Source of the DNA: Planomonospora sp. ID67723
Lineage (GTDB): Bacteria > Actinomycetota > Actinomycetes > Streptosporangiales > Streptosporangiaceae
Length of the DNA stretch: 64,000 nucleotides
Direction: 5' to 3'
NCBI RefSeq assembly: GCF_015711605.1
Contig: NZ_JABTEZ010000001.1
Location: 310,001 to 374,000 of the forward strand
Shown: positions 34,335 through 43,517 of the stretch, piece after piece
Numbering within the stretch: position 1 is the first letter of the stretch
How the letters are laid out: each line of letters opens with the position of its first letter
Translations under genes and position numbers: made by a program
The notes under the pieces: generated by a model
The model's database searches: none
The model's input: the letters and a program-made list of their open reading frames with translations, nothing else
What the model was told of the DNA's origin: nothing

Positions 34335-37300
34335 TCAGCCGGTCGAGTCGGTCCAGCTGTCCAGGTCGGCCTCGGCGAGCAGCAGCGGCACCGCGGCGGG
34401 GTCGTGCAGCAGCGCGGCGACGGCGAGCCGGTCGCCCCACTGCCCCGACGCCCACGCGAGCCCCCGGGCCAGTCCCTCCACCCCGGAGGCGTGCACCGTG
34501 CCCTCATCGAACCGCCAGGTGACCGGGACGCCGTCCACCAGCAGCTTCTCGTGCTCCAGATAGGTCGTGGGCGTGGTCGGCAGCAGGGACCGCACGGCGG
34601 GCGGGACTTCCCGCATCTCCCCCAGGGAGGTCACCTCGCCGGCCGCCTCCTCCCCGGCGAGCGGCAGGTCGAGCAGCTCCGACAGCGCCTCGGCCAGGTC
34701 GAACGGGGCAAGGATCAGCGGCCGGTCCGCCACCAGCGGGAGCAGGTCCGGCGCCTCCACCACGACCGGCTCGCCCGCCCCGGCGCCCGAGCCGTGTCCG
34801 CTGCCGGAGAGCAGGTGCCCGTCCTCGACGCCGGCGACGACGATCTCACCGCCGAGGACGGCGCGGACCGCGCGCGGGGGCGCGACCCGGGCCGGGTCGA
34901 CCGCGGCGAGCGCCACCCACAGGGCCCGCAGCTGGGCCCGGTCGACCTCGACGGAGGGGTCGGCGAGCAGGTCGAGGAGCTCGTCGGGGCCGCCGTGCGA
35001 GGCGAGCAGGTCGGCCAGGGTGGTCCGCACGCCGATCATCGCCAGGGCGGCCTCGTCGGCGGCGGCCGGGGCCTCGCCGTACAGGCCGAACAGCAGCGGG
35101 TCGCCGGTGGCCAGGCGCAGCTCCGTGGGGCGCCTGCCGCCGAGCACCGGGTGGGTGGAGAGCCACCACGAGGTGTAGGACGGCACTTCCACGACCTCCC
35201 CCGCCGCCAGGACGCGCAGCGGGTGCAGGACCGAACGCAGCGGCGGCCGGGAGAGCAGGGCGAGGGCGGCGGGCCAGTCGGCGACGTACTCCAGGTCCCG
35301 GACGGCGGAGAACTCGCGTGCCACCGGAGGCACGTCCAGTTCGGGCAGGAGGTCGAGCACGTGCTCCAGCCATTCGTCCTCGCGGTCCAGGTCGTGGTCG
35401 CACTCGTCCGGGTCGATCATGACGTCGGAGTCGTTCACCACGGCGAAGCCGTCGAGCACCCCGGCCGCGGCCAGCACCCGCGAGCCGTACCGCTCCACCA
35501 GCTCGGGCGCGGCGGTGCCGAAGTGGGTCTCGGAGTCCAGCAGGCCGGCCAGCGCGCCCTCGGCCAGGAGCAGCTCGCCCGCCGGGTAGAGCTCGCCGTC
35601 GGCGCCGCGCAGCGCCAGGTCGGCCAGCCACGGGGCCTCCCCCGCGGTCAGCCCGGCCGCGTCGACCAGCGCGAGCACGGCCTGGGCCACCGGCTCGGGG
35701 TCGGCGCTCTCCAGGGACTCGGAGACGGCCGCCCGGGTGAGCGGGTCTTCCAGGACGGTGCGGGGCGTCGCCTCGGCCGCGCCCAGCCGCAGCAGGAGCG
35801 GGTGGGCGGCCTCGGGGTGCACCACGCGGAGCCCGAGCGGGGCGAGCACGGCCAGGTCCAGGGAACCGCCCTCGGTCAGCACGAGTGTGCCGCGCGGCCC
35901 CCGGACCAGGCGGCCGTCGGCCAGCGGGACCGGCAGCGCGCCGAGCGCCTCGGGGTCGTCGGCGGGCAGGACCTCGTACAGCGAGCGCCACCAGGCCGGT
36001 TCCCGGCTCTCCTCCGCGCCGCCGGAGAGGTCGCCGGAGAGCATGTCCACGACCTCGGCCAGTTCCACCCGCTTCACGCCGAGCGCGACGATCGCGGGGT
36101 GCCGGGACGGCCATCCGGCGGGCAGCAGGCCGGGCACCATCGCGGCGATCTTCTCCAGCAGCGCGCCGGGGGCCGCCACGACGGAGGCCTGCCGCCCGGA
36201 CACGACCGGGTCCCCGCCGCTTCGGGGCTCCGCGCCGGCGGGTGCGGCACCGGCGGGCGGGCCGCCCAGCAGCGCGTCGGCGGGTGCCCGGTCGGCGGGC
36301 GGGGAGAGCGCGGGCAGGAGCGGGGTGTCGGGGAGCCGCCGCAGGATCGCCCTGCGGATGCGGGCGTCGAGCTCGCCCTTGCCCATCATGCCGGGCACGA
36401 GGTCGAGCAGCTTCGGGGTGCGCGGCAGCCCGGAGAGCAGCTCCAGGTAGGCCTCGGCGGCGCGCTCGACCAGGAAGTCGGTGAGGGGGCCCATCGCGAC
36501 GTGCCGACGGTCGGTGGCCAGCGGGAAGGAGGCGATCAGGAGCGCGGGCAGGTCGAGCGGCTCGTCGCTCGGGGTGGGCGCGTGCACCACGGCCGGCACC
36601 CTCGCGGGCAGCGGCAGCGGCTCGCCGCCCCCCGCCTCGGCCGCGCCCGGGGCGACGGGCACGGCCCAGCGGACCTGCCAGTACGGCCGCGCGCGTTCCT
36701 CGGTCGGGCGGTCGGCGAACAGCTCGGACACCTGGTCGGGGGAGAAGCTCCCGGAGGCCGAGACGACCTGCCAGCCGTCGGTGACGACGGTCCGGGTCTC
36801 GCCGTCCACGTCGATCTCGATCGACTCCAGGGCCGGCATTCCGAGCAGCAGTGCGGGACCGGCCTCGGCCAGCATCCGCCGGACGGCCTCCACCGCCGCC
36901 TCGTCGCGCAGCGGGAGCCGTACCAGCGTGTCGAACCCCGGTGGGATCTCCAGGGGGCCTGCGGGGAACGGCAGGCGCAGCAGGGGCACGTGCCCGCCGC
37001 GCTCGGCGAGCTCCTGAGCCAGGACCGGTTCGGCCGCCACCAGCGCGGCGGTCTGGTCACGGGACCAGCGGACCACCCCGGAGCCGAGCGAGCCGATCAC
37101 CGGCTCGTCGCAGACCGAGACCACGGCCGCGAAGCCGACCCCGAACCGGCCCGTCGCCCCGGCCTCGTCGCGCTTGGCGGAGACGCGCAGCGTGGACAGG
37201 CTCTCGATCCCGGCGGCGTCGATCGGGGCGCCGGTGTTGGCGGCCGAGAGCACGCCCTCGCGCAGCGAGAGTCGCAGGCGGCCGGGGACCCCGGCGCGCA

Positions 37301-37469
37301 GGGCGGCGTCGGCGGCGTTCTGCGCGAGCTCGACGATCAGCCGGTCGCGGTAGCCGCCGAGCGCGAAGTCCTCCTCCGCGTTGGCGTCCTCGCGGAAACG
37401 CGCGGGCGAGGCGGTCCACGCCGTGAGCACGGCGGAGCGCAAGCGGTCGGTGCCGAAGGTGTCAGTCAC
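34335..37469 (-). CDS. Sacsin-like GHKL ATPase (large protein)
   Basis: This protein of about 1044 aa has an N-terminal HATPase of the sacsin/Hsp90 type: ELAQNAADAA (N box), STLRVSAKRDEAGATGRFGVGFAAVVSVCDEP (G box). A long region of mixed alpha/beta character without recognised domains follows. Bacterial sacsin-like ATPases are poorly understood; chaperone-like and defence roles have been suggested for relatives. The GTG at 37469 is used, because VTDTFGTDRLRSAV fits the family start and the preceding 14 codons do not. No partner gene adjoins it in the same operon. Confidence 0.85.
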   Translation of the reverse strand: MTDTFGTDRLRSAVLTAWTASPARFREDANAEEDFALGGYRDRLIVELAQNAADAALRAGVPGRLRLSLREGVLSAANTGAPIDAAGIESLSTLRVSAKRDEAGATGRFGVGFAAVVSVCDEPVIGSLGSGVVRWSRDQTAALVAAEPVLAQELAERGGHVPLLRLPFPAGPLEIPPGFDTLVRLPLRDEAAVEAVRRMLAEAGPALLLGMPALESIEIDVDGETRTVVTDGWQVVSASGSFSPDQVSELFADRPTEERARPYWQVRWAVPVAPGAAEAGGGEPLPLPARVPAVVHAPTPSDEPLDLPALLIASFPLATDRRHVAMGPLTDFLVERAAEAYLELLSGLPRTPKLLDLVPGMMGKGELDARIRRAILRRLPDTPLLPALSPPADRAPADALLGGPPAGAAPAGAEPRSGGDPVVSGRQASVVAAPGALLEKIAAMVPGLLPAGWPSRHPAIVALGVKRVELAEVVDMLSGDLSGGAEESREPAWWRSLYEVLPADDPEALGALPVPLADGRLVRGPRGTLVLTEGGSLDLAVLAPLGLRVVHPEAAHPLLLRLGAAEATPRTVLEDPLTRAAVSESLESADPEPVAQAVLALVDAAGLTAGEAPWLADLALRGADGELYPAGELLLAEGALAGLLDSETHFGTAAPELVERYGSRVLAAAGVLDGFAVVNDSDVMIDPDECDHDLDREDEWLEHVLDLLPELDVPPVAREFSAVRDLEYVADWPAALALLSRPPLRSVLHPLRVLAAGEVVEVPSYTSWWLSTHPVLGGRRPTELRLATGDPLLFGLYGEAPAAADEAALAMIGVRTTLADLLASHGGPDELLDLLADPSVEVDRAQLRALWVALAAVDPARVAPPRAVRAVLGGEIVVAGVEDGHLLSGSGHGSGAGAGEPVVVEAPDLLPLVADRPLILAPFDLAEALSELLDLPLAGEEAAGEVTSLGEMREVPPAVRSLLPTTPTTYLEHEKLLVDGVPVTWRFDEGTVHASGVEGLARGLAWASGQWGDRLAVAALLHDPAAVPLLLAEADLDSWTDSTG

Positions 37470-37644
37470 AGCGATGAGTCCAAACGTCGGGGCCCGCGGA
37501 CGGCGTCGCACGGTCGCCGGGCCGGGACCGGAGGTGATCCGGATGACAGCCCGGGGCCGCTCCCGGTCCGGACGGTCCGGACGAGGTCGCGGACCGCTCC
37601 CGGCCGGTGTGACGGCCCCGGAGCGTGCGCATCCGGATGACGGA

Positions 37645-37684
37645 CCCGGCCGGTCCGGGCGGTCTTCGGCCCGGACCGGCCGGG
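37645..37684. terminator. Perfect 16-bp hairpin after the DUF3027 gene
   Basis: Arms 37645-37660 and 37669-37684 are exact reverse complements around an 8-base loop (GGTCTTCG). It lies 32 bp beyond the DUF3027 stop in the direction of transcription. The 246-bp gap (37470-37715) between the two minus-strand genes otherwise contains GC-rich repeats of GGTCCGGAC type and no gene. Confidence 0.75.
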
Positions 37685-37715
37685 CCGGGGTTCGGTCAGG
37701 GAAAGCGCCGCCGGG

Positions 37716-38534
37716 TCAGGAGTGGCCCAGCGGCTCGTCGGAGGAGACGTCGTCCACGGAGCCGGCCAGCTCCGCTTCGGAGGGCTCCTCCTCCAGGTCG
37801 TAGGCGTGGTCGTCGAGGATCGGGAGGGTCGGCTCCACCTGGTGCGGCACCACGGCGGCCTCGGAGTGCGCGCCGCAGCCGTGGTCGGCGGCGACCACCT
37901 TGCCGTCGTCGGGGGCGTACTCGTTGGCGCAGACGCCGAAGCCGGTGCGCAGCGCGCCCGCGAGCGGCCAGTAGAACCCGCAGGTGGAGCACTGGGCCGG
38001 AGCGGCGTGCGCGATCGGGGTATGCGGGCCGGCCTCGCCTGCGTGCCAGCGCCGCACGGCGAGGTCGCGGCCGATCGGGGACAGCACCCGGGCCCGGCCG
38101 AGACCGTACTCGAAGATCATCTGACGGTCGGTCTCGTCGTCCGTGTCGGTGAAACCGGGCGCGAGCCGGTCGTCGTCCTCGGTGGTCGGCAGCAGGTCGC
38201 CCACGCCGAGGTCGCCGGGGCGCAGCCGCTCGCTCCACGGCACCCACGGGGGCGCCAGGAGCGCGCCGGCGCCGGGCAGCAGCACGACCTCGCTCACCGT
38301 GACGTTGCGCGCACGGGAGGCCCGCGTGACGGTGACGGCCCAGCGCCACCCGCGGTAGGCGCGGTCCAGGCAGGCGAAGTAGTGGGTGACGATCCGGTCG
38401 CCCTCGCCCTCGGCGCCCAGGTGCTCGCCGATCTGCTCCGGTCTGACGTCCTCCTCGACCGCGGAACGGGCCAGGTCGACCGCGGCGGCGCACGCCTGGT
38501 CGAGGGCTGCGGCACGAGATCGGGTACGGGTCAC
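37716..38534 (-). CDS. DUF3027 protein
   Basis: This 272-aa protein has a conserved N-terminal domain (HYFACLDRAYRGWRWAVTVTRASRARNVTVSEVVLLPGAGAL, APPWVPWSERLRPGDLGVGDLLPT). A zinc-binding-like pattern follows, CSTCGFYWPLAGALRTGFGVCANEYAPDDGKVVAADHGCGAHSE, and then an acidic tail. The four-Cys pattern is seen directly; metal binding is inferred. The GTG has a strong RBS (GGAGGAGGA). The family is actinobacterial and of unknown function. It is divergent from an MFS gene across 173 bp. Confidence 0.88.
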   Translation of the reverse strand: MTRTRSRAAALDQACAAAVDLARSAVEEDVRPEQIGEHLGAEGEGDRIVTHYFACLDRAYRGWRWAVTVTRASRARNVTVSEVVLLPGAGALLAPPWVPWSERLRPGDLGVGDLLPTTEDDDRLAPGFTDTDDETDRQMIFEYGLGRARVLSPIGRDLAVRRWHAGEAGPHTPIAHAAPAQCSTCGFYWPLAGALRTGFGVCANEYAPDDGKVVAADHGCGAHSEAAVVPHQVEPTLPILDDHAYDLEEEPSEAELAGSVDDVSSDEPLGHS

Positions 38535-38707
38535 GAGTCCTCCTCCGTCATCCTCGTAACCCGAGGGGCGCCGTCTCCATTACCTCGCTCGTTCACGGTC
38601 TCATTCTCGCCTATGCCCGGAGCGAACGGCACCGGTAACCACCCATCACCCGGCAAGTGACCGGTCACACCGGGCACGACATGTGTCCTTTGGGTAAGAC
38701 TGGATGC

Positions 38708-40294
38708 GTGGCAGGTGGCTGGGAGAGAGCGTGGCGGACGGCGACGGAGGCCTCCCGCCGGTTCGGCCGTGCGGCCGCCGGGGCGGGGCGGGCGGGCGCG
38801 CGGGCCGGTAGGAGCACCGGACGGGCGGCCGCGCGGGCCGGGCGTGGCGTGGCGGACGCCACCCGGGGAGCAGGCCGGGCCGCGCGGCGGCTGACCCACG
38901 CCCAGGGCGCGGGCCGGACCGGGCTGGGCCAGCTGATCGAGCTGACCGCCGCGCACAGCGCGGGCGACGCGCTGGTCACCGCCGCGCTGGCCGGGACGCT
39001 GTTCAAACTGCCGGTCAACGAGGCCCGGGGACAGGTCGCGCTCTACCTGCTGATCACGATGATCCCGTTCGTGGTCGTCGCGCCGTTCGTCGGCCCGGTC
39101 CTCGACCGGTTCCGCTCGGGCCGCCGCTTCGTCATGGCCGGCACCCTGTTCGGCCGTGGACTGCTCTGCTTCGCGATGGCGGCGGCGGTCGTCTCGGAGG
39201 ACGCCTTCACCATCTTCCCCGCGGCGCTGGCCGTGCTGGTGCTGTCGAAGGCCTACAACGTCTCCCGGGCCGCGATCATGCCCAGCGTGCTGCCCGCCGA
39301 CATCGCGCTGGTCACCGCCAATGCCAGGGTCGCGCTGTTCGCGCTGGTCTCGGCCGGGATCGCGGTGTCCGCCGGGGCGGGCGTCAGCGCCTGGCTCGGC
39401 GCCGAGTGGGTGCTGCGCGCGGCGATGCTGCTCTTCCTGCTGCAGGGCGTGCTGGCCGTACGGCTCCCGCGCCACGTGGACTCCCCCGACCTGGAGGAGC
39501 TCCAGGAGGACCCCGAGCGCCCGCCCCGCTGGCGCACCATGCTCAACGTGGGCCCGGTGGTCGCCGAGTCGATGCTGGCCAACGTCGCCATCCGCCTCTA
39601 CTCCGGGTTCCTGCTGTTCTACCTGCTCTTCCTGGTGCAGGAGAAGAAGGTGCCCGGCCTGCCGGTGACGGTCACGATCGGCGTGCTGGCGCTGGCCGCC
39701 GGGGCCGGCGGCCTGGCCGGGGCGGGTGTGGCCTCATGGGTGCGCAACCACTCGCCTCAGGTGATCGTGCTGGCCACGCTCGCGCTGTCGGGGGTGGCCA
39801 CGATCGTGGCGGTCGTGGTGTTCTCCCTGTGGACGGCGGTGGCCGTCGCCCTGGTGGCCGCGTTCGCCCAGGGGCTGGGCAAGCTGGCGCTGGACGCGAT
39901 CGTGCAGCGCGAGATCGGCGAGGAGGTGCGCTCGTCCACGTTCGGCGTGGTCGAGGCGTTCCTGCAGATCGCCTGGGTGGGCGGCGGGCTGGTCGGGCTG
40001 CTGCTCTCGCTGTTCGCCGACGGGCCCGCCGGGCTCGCGGTGATGACCGTGGTCCTGGCGGGATCGCTCGGCTGGCTTCTGCTGCAGCGGCGCAGGCGGA
40101 TCCGGGCGAGAGACGCCCGGATCGCGGCCGCCAGGGCCGCCGCCCCGGCGGAGGCTCCCGCAGCGGCCCGGAAGGCCGGGTCCTCGGCGCCGGCCCCCGG
40201 AAACCGGAGCGGGGGGACCACCACCACCGTCGTACGGCGTGATGATCCCCCCGCGGAGAACCGGACCAAGCCGCTGACCAACCCGCACGGCTGA
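38708..40294 (+). CDS. MFS transporter with Arg/Ala-rich N-terminal extension
   Basis: This protein of about 528 aa has a cytoplasmic N-terminus of about 65 residues rich in Arg, Ala and Gly (GRAAAGAGRAGARAGRSTGRAAARAGRG). Twelve TM helices (LTAAHSAGDALVTAALAGTLFKLPVNEARGQVALYLLITMIPFVVVAPFVGPVLDRF...) and a Pro/Ala-rich C-terminal tail of about 60 residues follow. It resembles the uncharacterised MFS protein next to DUF3027 in other actinobacteria. The GTG at 38708 is preferred to the frame-open GTG at 38657, because a TAAGAC hexamer lies in between. Confidence 0.85.
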   Translation: MAGGWERAWRTATEASRRFGRAAAGAGRAGARAGRSTGRAAARAGRGVADATRGAGRAARRLTHAQGAGRTGLGQLIELTAAHSAGDALVTAALAGTLFKLPVNEARGQVALYLLITMIPFVVVAPFVGPVLDRFRSGRRFVMAGTLFGRGLLCFAMAAAVVSEDAFTIFPAALAVLVLSKAYNVSRAAIMPSVLPADIALVTANARVALFALVSAGIAVSAGAGVSAWLGAEWVLRAAMLLFLLQGVLAVRLPRHVDSPDLEELQEDPERPPRWRTMLNVGPVVAESMLANVAIRLYSGFLLFYLLFLVQEKKVPGLPVTVTIGVLALAAGAGGLAGAGVASWVRNHSPQVIVLATLALSGVATIVAVVVFSLWTAVAVALVAAFAQGLGKLALDAIVQREIGEEVRSSTFGVVEAFLQIAWVGGGLVGLLLSLFADGPAGLAVMTVVLAGSLGWLLLQRRRRIRARDARIAAARAAAPAEAPAAARKAGSSAPAPGNRSGGTTTTVVRRDDPPAENRTKPLTNPHG

Positions 40295-40317
40295 GGCGGG
40301 GCGGGCGGACGGGGCGG

Positions 40318-40716
40318 TCAGGCGTCCAGGTCGTCGGCGACCGCGCGGAGCACGGTGGCGATCTTCTTGGCGTGCGCGGCCTCCGGGTGCTTGCCCTTCT
40401 GGTAGGACATGGAGACCGTGTCCAGGAGCTTGATCAGGTCCTCCACGATGACGACCATCTCGTCGGGCTTCTTGCGCTTGCCCTTCGGCTTGGCGGCCTT
40501 GGCGAGGGTAGGGGGCTGGTCGATCACGCGGACCGAGAGCGCCTGCTGGCCGCGGCGCCCTTCGGCCACGCCGAACTCGACCTTCTGGCCCGGCTTGAGG
40601 GAGTCCACGCCGCCGGGCAGCGCGGACGAATGCACGAAGACCTCACCGCCGTCGTCGCGGGTGAGGAAGCCGAAACCCTTGTCGGCGTCGTACCACTTGA
40701 CCTTGCCACTCGGCAC
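40318..40716 (-). CDS. Cold-shock domain protein with C-terminal extension
   Basis: This 132-aa protein has an N-terminal cold-shock domain (SGKVKWYDADKGFGFLTRDDGGEVFVHSSAL...GQKVEFGVAEGRRGQQALSV) with both RNP motifs. A Lys-rich linker (KAAKPKGKRKKPDE) and a helical tail of about 45 residues (VEDLIKLLDTVSMSYQKGKHPEAAHAKKIATVLRAVADDL) follow. This double-length form differs from the classic 66-aa Csp at 54597. The GTG at 40716 sits 8 nt after GAGG. It probably binds nucleic acid; the tail may mediate dimerisation. Confidence 0.9.
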   Translation of the reverse strand: MPSGKVKWYDADKGFGFLTRDDGGEVFVHSSALPGGVDSLKPGQKVEFGVAEGRRGQQALSVRVIDQPPTLAKAAKPKGKRKKPDEMVVIVEDLIKLLDTVSMSYQKGKHPEAAHAKKIATVLRAVADDLDA

Positions 40717-40837
40717 AGGGGTGACCTCGTTCAGACTCTCGTGAAAGGGATGGGAACAGGTTATGCCCACGGAAGGCCGAGGGCGACCGGGTGAATCGGG
40801 TAGGAGGGTGCCCGATCGGGATGTCTCGCGGACGTCC

Positions 40838-41455
40838 CTAAACGAGCGCGGCCGGGGTTCGCCACCCGTCGAACCATCCGGCGAACTCGGTCAGGTCCTC
40901 CAGCACAACATCGGCTCCGTGATCACGCAGCTCTCCTACCGGATAGAGACCAGTCGCCACCGCCACGCTGACGGCGCCTCCCGCGCGCGCCGCCTCGATG
41001 TCGGCGACGTGATCTCCAACATAGGCCGCCGCGCCGAAAGTCGCGAGAGCCGGGCCCTTGTCCGCTCCGAAGACCGATCCCGCGACCTCGTCCACGTCCA
41101 ATCCGAGGAATTCCACCGTGCTCAGCGCGTCGCGGGAGTTCTTGCCGGTGACCACGATGACCCTGCCGCCGGCCTGCCGTACCGTCTCCACGGCTTCGCG
41201 CGCTCCGGCCATGAGGGTGGTGACGGGTACGGCCAGCGACGGGTACAGGGACCGGAAGATCGCGGCGGCCGCGGGGATCTCCTCCGCGGGGAGCCAGTTG
41301 GCCAGTTCCCACTCCAGCGGCGGGCCCAGCCGGGCCACCACGGCCGCGCTGTCGATCGCCACTCCGATGCGCAGTGACAGCTCGTCGTAGACGGCGGCGA
41401 TGCCCGCGCGCGTGTCCGCGAGCGTCATGTCGAGATCGAACCCCACTGAATGCAT
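40838..41455 (-). CDS. HAD-superfamily hydrolase (phosphoglycolate phosphatase-like)
   Basis: This 205-aa phosphatase has motif I D7-L-D-M-T11 (FDLDMTLADT), motif II VIVVTGKN, motif III Lys in FGADKGPAL and motif IV YVGDHVADIEAA, with a helical cap domain between I and II. Substrates of such enzymes include phosphoglycolate and nucleotides. The ATG at 41455 is used; another in-frame ATG (41482) would add nine residues. It is divergent from tetR across 231 bp, with no gene seen in that gap. Confidence 0.88.
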   Translation of the reverse strand: MHSVGFDLDMTLADTRAGIAAVYDELSLRIGVAIDSAAVVARLGPPLEWELANWLPAEEIPAAAAIFRSLYPSLAVPVTTLMAGAREAVETVRQAGGRVIVVTGKNSRDALSTVEFLGLDVDEVAGSVFGADKGPALATFGAAAYVGDHVADIEAARAGGAVSVAVATGLYPVGELRDHGADVVLEDLTEFAGWFDGWRTPAALV

Positions 41456-41686
41456 ACCCCGAAGGATGTCAAATAAGGACATAACCGGGTAATCCAAAAT
41501 TTCTTCCGTTGATCGTCGACGCGGCTCCGCGAGAGCGCTGTACGCGGTGGCGGCACTGTGGAACCCTTCGGGAAAGGAATCACTTACCGGGAGGGGAGTG
41601 GTCATCGCCACAGGTGACGGCGGGGCGATCCGTGTCCCGGCGGATTCCCCACTGGATAAGGTCATCACGGAGGTGTCGGCAGCGAA

Positions 41687-42310
41687 ATGACCAGATCGAC
41701 GCGCGAGCGGATCATCGACGAGGCCCTGCGGCTCTTCGCCGAGCGGGGCTACTCGGCGACCTCGGTGGCCGAGATCGAGGCCGCTTCCGGGCTCTCCCCC
41801 GGCGCGGGCGGGCTCTACCGGCATTTCAAGTCGAAGTACGAGGTGCTGGCCGCCGCGATGAACGAGCACGCGTCCCGCACCCGGGCGCAGATCGCCGAGA
41901 CCCTGGCCGAGATGAACGCCGTCGACGCCTCCCTCGACATCGAGAACCGCCTGGCCCACCTGTGCCGGGCCGGGCTGGCCAAGGTCCGCGAGGAGAGCGA
42001 GCTGACGCGCGTCTTCTTCCGCGACCTGAGCCAGTTCCCCGAGCTGGTGGCGACCGTGCGCGAAGGACTGCTGCAGCCCATGTTCGACGCGATCACCACG
42101 TGGTTCCGCGCCCAGCCCGAATACGCCGAGGCCGACGTCGACTGGGCCGCGATCGGCGCCGTGCTCGGCGGCGCGGTGGTCCACTACCGGCTGTTCCAGG
42201 AGACGGTGGGAGAGCCCCCCGGCCGCGCGGAGCGCGACCGTTTCGTGGCCGCCTGGGTCCAGCTCGCGCTCGGCCTGCTGCCCCGTCCCGCGGTGCAGGC
42301 GGTGGGCTGA
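41687..42310 (+). CDS. TetR-family transcriptional regulator
   Basis: This 207-aa protein has HTH RERIIDEALRLFAERGYSATSVAEIEAASGLSPGAGGLYRHFKSKYEVL and a helical C-terminal ligand domain. An RBS is hard to see (GGAGGTGTCGGCAGCGAA is 18 nt upstream). Its last seven codons (PAVQAVG) and stop lie inside a perfect 26-bp tandem duplication. Target genes are unknown; the HAD gene and the downstream convergent gene are both near. Confidence 0.9.
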   Translation: MTRSTRERIIDEALRLFAERGYSATSVAEIEAASGLSPGAGGLYRHFKSKYEVLAAAMNEHASRTRAQIAETLAEMNAVDASLDIENRLAHLCRAGLAKVREESELTRVFFRDLSQFPELVATVREGLLQPMFDAITTWFRAQPEYAEADVDWAAIGAVLGGAVVHYRLFQETVGEPPGRAERDRFVAAWVQLALGLLPRPAVQAVG

Positions 42311-42338
42311 GACCCGCGGTGCAGGCGGTGGGCTGAGA
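42287..42338. repeat. Exact 26-bp tandem duplication over the tetR stop codon
   Basis: 42287-42312 and 42313-42338 are identical, and six bases of a third copy follow. The first copy encodes the last residues and TGA of the tetR product; the second is an untranslated duplicate that includes a second TGA. The perfect identity implies recent slippage or strong constraint. Confidence 0.9.
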
Positions 42339-42367
42339 CCCGCGCCGGGGCCGAACGCCCGGCGGGA

Positions 42368-43405
42368 CTACCGCGATCTGCCCGTGAGCGGGGCGGGCGG
42401 GTTGACCAGGCGGTAGGCCAGCCAGAGGACGCCCACCGCCGTGCCGATCACGAAGATCAGCCCGCTCACCCGGAAGAAGTCGTCGACCATCCTCTCGATC
42501 GCGCCTCCGGTGCGGATGAACGCCGCCGCCGCGCCGCCGACGGAGTAGGCGAGCAGCGGAACGGCCACGCCGAGCGTCTTGTCACCGACCTCCCAGCCCG
42601 GACAGGACAGCACGACCGCCGTCCCGACCGCCCACACCACGAACGGGATCGGGAAGACCGCGACCGGCGCCAGCGGGAGCGGGACGAGGACCGCGGCCAG
42701 GGCGAGCAGCACCATCCCGGCCACCTCCCGCGGACGCTCCGACAGGATCGAGACCGCGTCGGCGGCGTCCCGCCCGCCTCCCGGGCGGCGCTCCCGCCCG
42801 CCTGGCCGCCTCCAGCGGTCCCGGCGCCCGGGGGGCCGCTCCCCGCCGTCCCGCCCGGCCCCTCGCCGGCGCCGGACGGGACCGGTGCCGGACCGCTCCC
42901 CGGCCAGCGCCCTCCTGGCCTCCTCGATCGACCTGGCCATGCCCGGCGGCATCCCCTGGGACGTTCCTGGCCCCGGCGGCCGGGAGGCCGGCGCCGCGTC
43001 CGGCGACCGTTCCTCCACCGCCGGGAGCTCCTGGGTGACGGGCTCCACGGAGGTGACGAGCGTCGGAGGGTCGTCCGGAGGCGGGGCCGGACGGGGCACG
43101 ACCCCGGACGGGCGGATCACCGGGCCCGTACGGCCGGCCGCCTCCGCCGGTCTCTGCCGGGCCCGCTCCCCCGCCAGGCGCATGACCTCCCGCTCCACCA
43201 GGACCACGGGGTCGCCGAAGCGGGCGAGGACCTTCTCCACGACGGCGGCGCTCTCCGATCCCCTCCGCTCCGCGTCGATCCGCTCGCGTAGCCGGTGGAC
43301 GAAGTCGATCCGCTGCTCCGGGCGCAGCACGCCGTGGGCGGCGTCCGCCGCCCGGCTGACGTACTCCAGGACGAGCTGGTCGGCATGCTCGATCACCCTT
43401 GTCAT
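42368..43405 (-). CDS. Membrane protein with N-terminal helical (HAAS-like) domain
   Basis: This 345-aa protein has an N-terminal helical domain of about 75 residues (LVLEYVSRAADAAHGVLRPEQRIDFVHRLRERIDAER...VLARFGDPVVLVEREV), similar in layout to HAAS/DUF1700 domains. A long Pro/Arg-rich disordered linker follows, then three to four TM helices (MVLLALAAVLVPLPLAPVAVF, VVWAVGTAVVLSCPG, LGVAVPLLAYSVGGAAAAF, LIFVIGTAVGVLWLAYRLV). Function unknown. The ATG at 43405 overlaps the RBS-like GGGAGG; the GTG three codons later (43396) is better spaced. Confidence 0.75.
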   Translation of the reverse strand: MTRVIEHADQLVLEYVSRAADAAHGVLRPEQRIDFVHRLRERIDAERRGSESAAVVEKVLARFGDPVVLVEREVMRLAGERARQRPAEAAGRTGPVIRPSGVVPRPAPPPDDPPTLVTSVEPVTQELPAVEERSPDAAPASRPPGPGTSQGMPPGMARSIEEARRALAGERSGTGPVRRRRGAGRDGGERPPGRRDRWRRPGGRERRPGGGRDAADAVSILSERPREVAGMVLLALAAVLVPLPLAPVAVFPIPFVVWAVGTAVVLSCPGWEVGDKTLGVAVPLLAYSVGGAAAAFIRTGGAIERMVDDFFRVSGLIFVIGTAVGVLWLAYRLVNPPAPLTGRSR

Positions 43406-43487
43406 CCTCCCTCAGCGGCTCCCGCCGGGCGACCCTTTCCCCCGTTCCGTACCGATCAGGTGCTCGCGGACATTTGCCTACGGCACA

Positions 43488-43510
43488 TTGTCGGCCGATC
43501 GGCCTACCAT
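43488..43510 (+). promoter_or_regulatory. RecA-NDp/PafBC-type DNA-damage promoter
   Basis: The sequence TTGTCGGCC (43488-43496), eight bases (43497-43504) and TACCAT (43505-43510) fit the actinobacterial LexA-independent DNA-damage promoter TTGTCRGTG-N8-TANNNT, recognised with the WYL regulator PafBC; only the two bases after TTGTCGG deviate. The expected transcription start falls within a few bases of the ATG at 43518, so the mRNA would be leaderless. GGCCGATCGGCC (43493-43504) is also a perfect palindrome, and CATTGTCGG is repeated at 43508-43516. Confidence 0.65.
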
Positions 43511-43517
43511 TGTCGGA

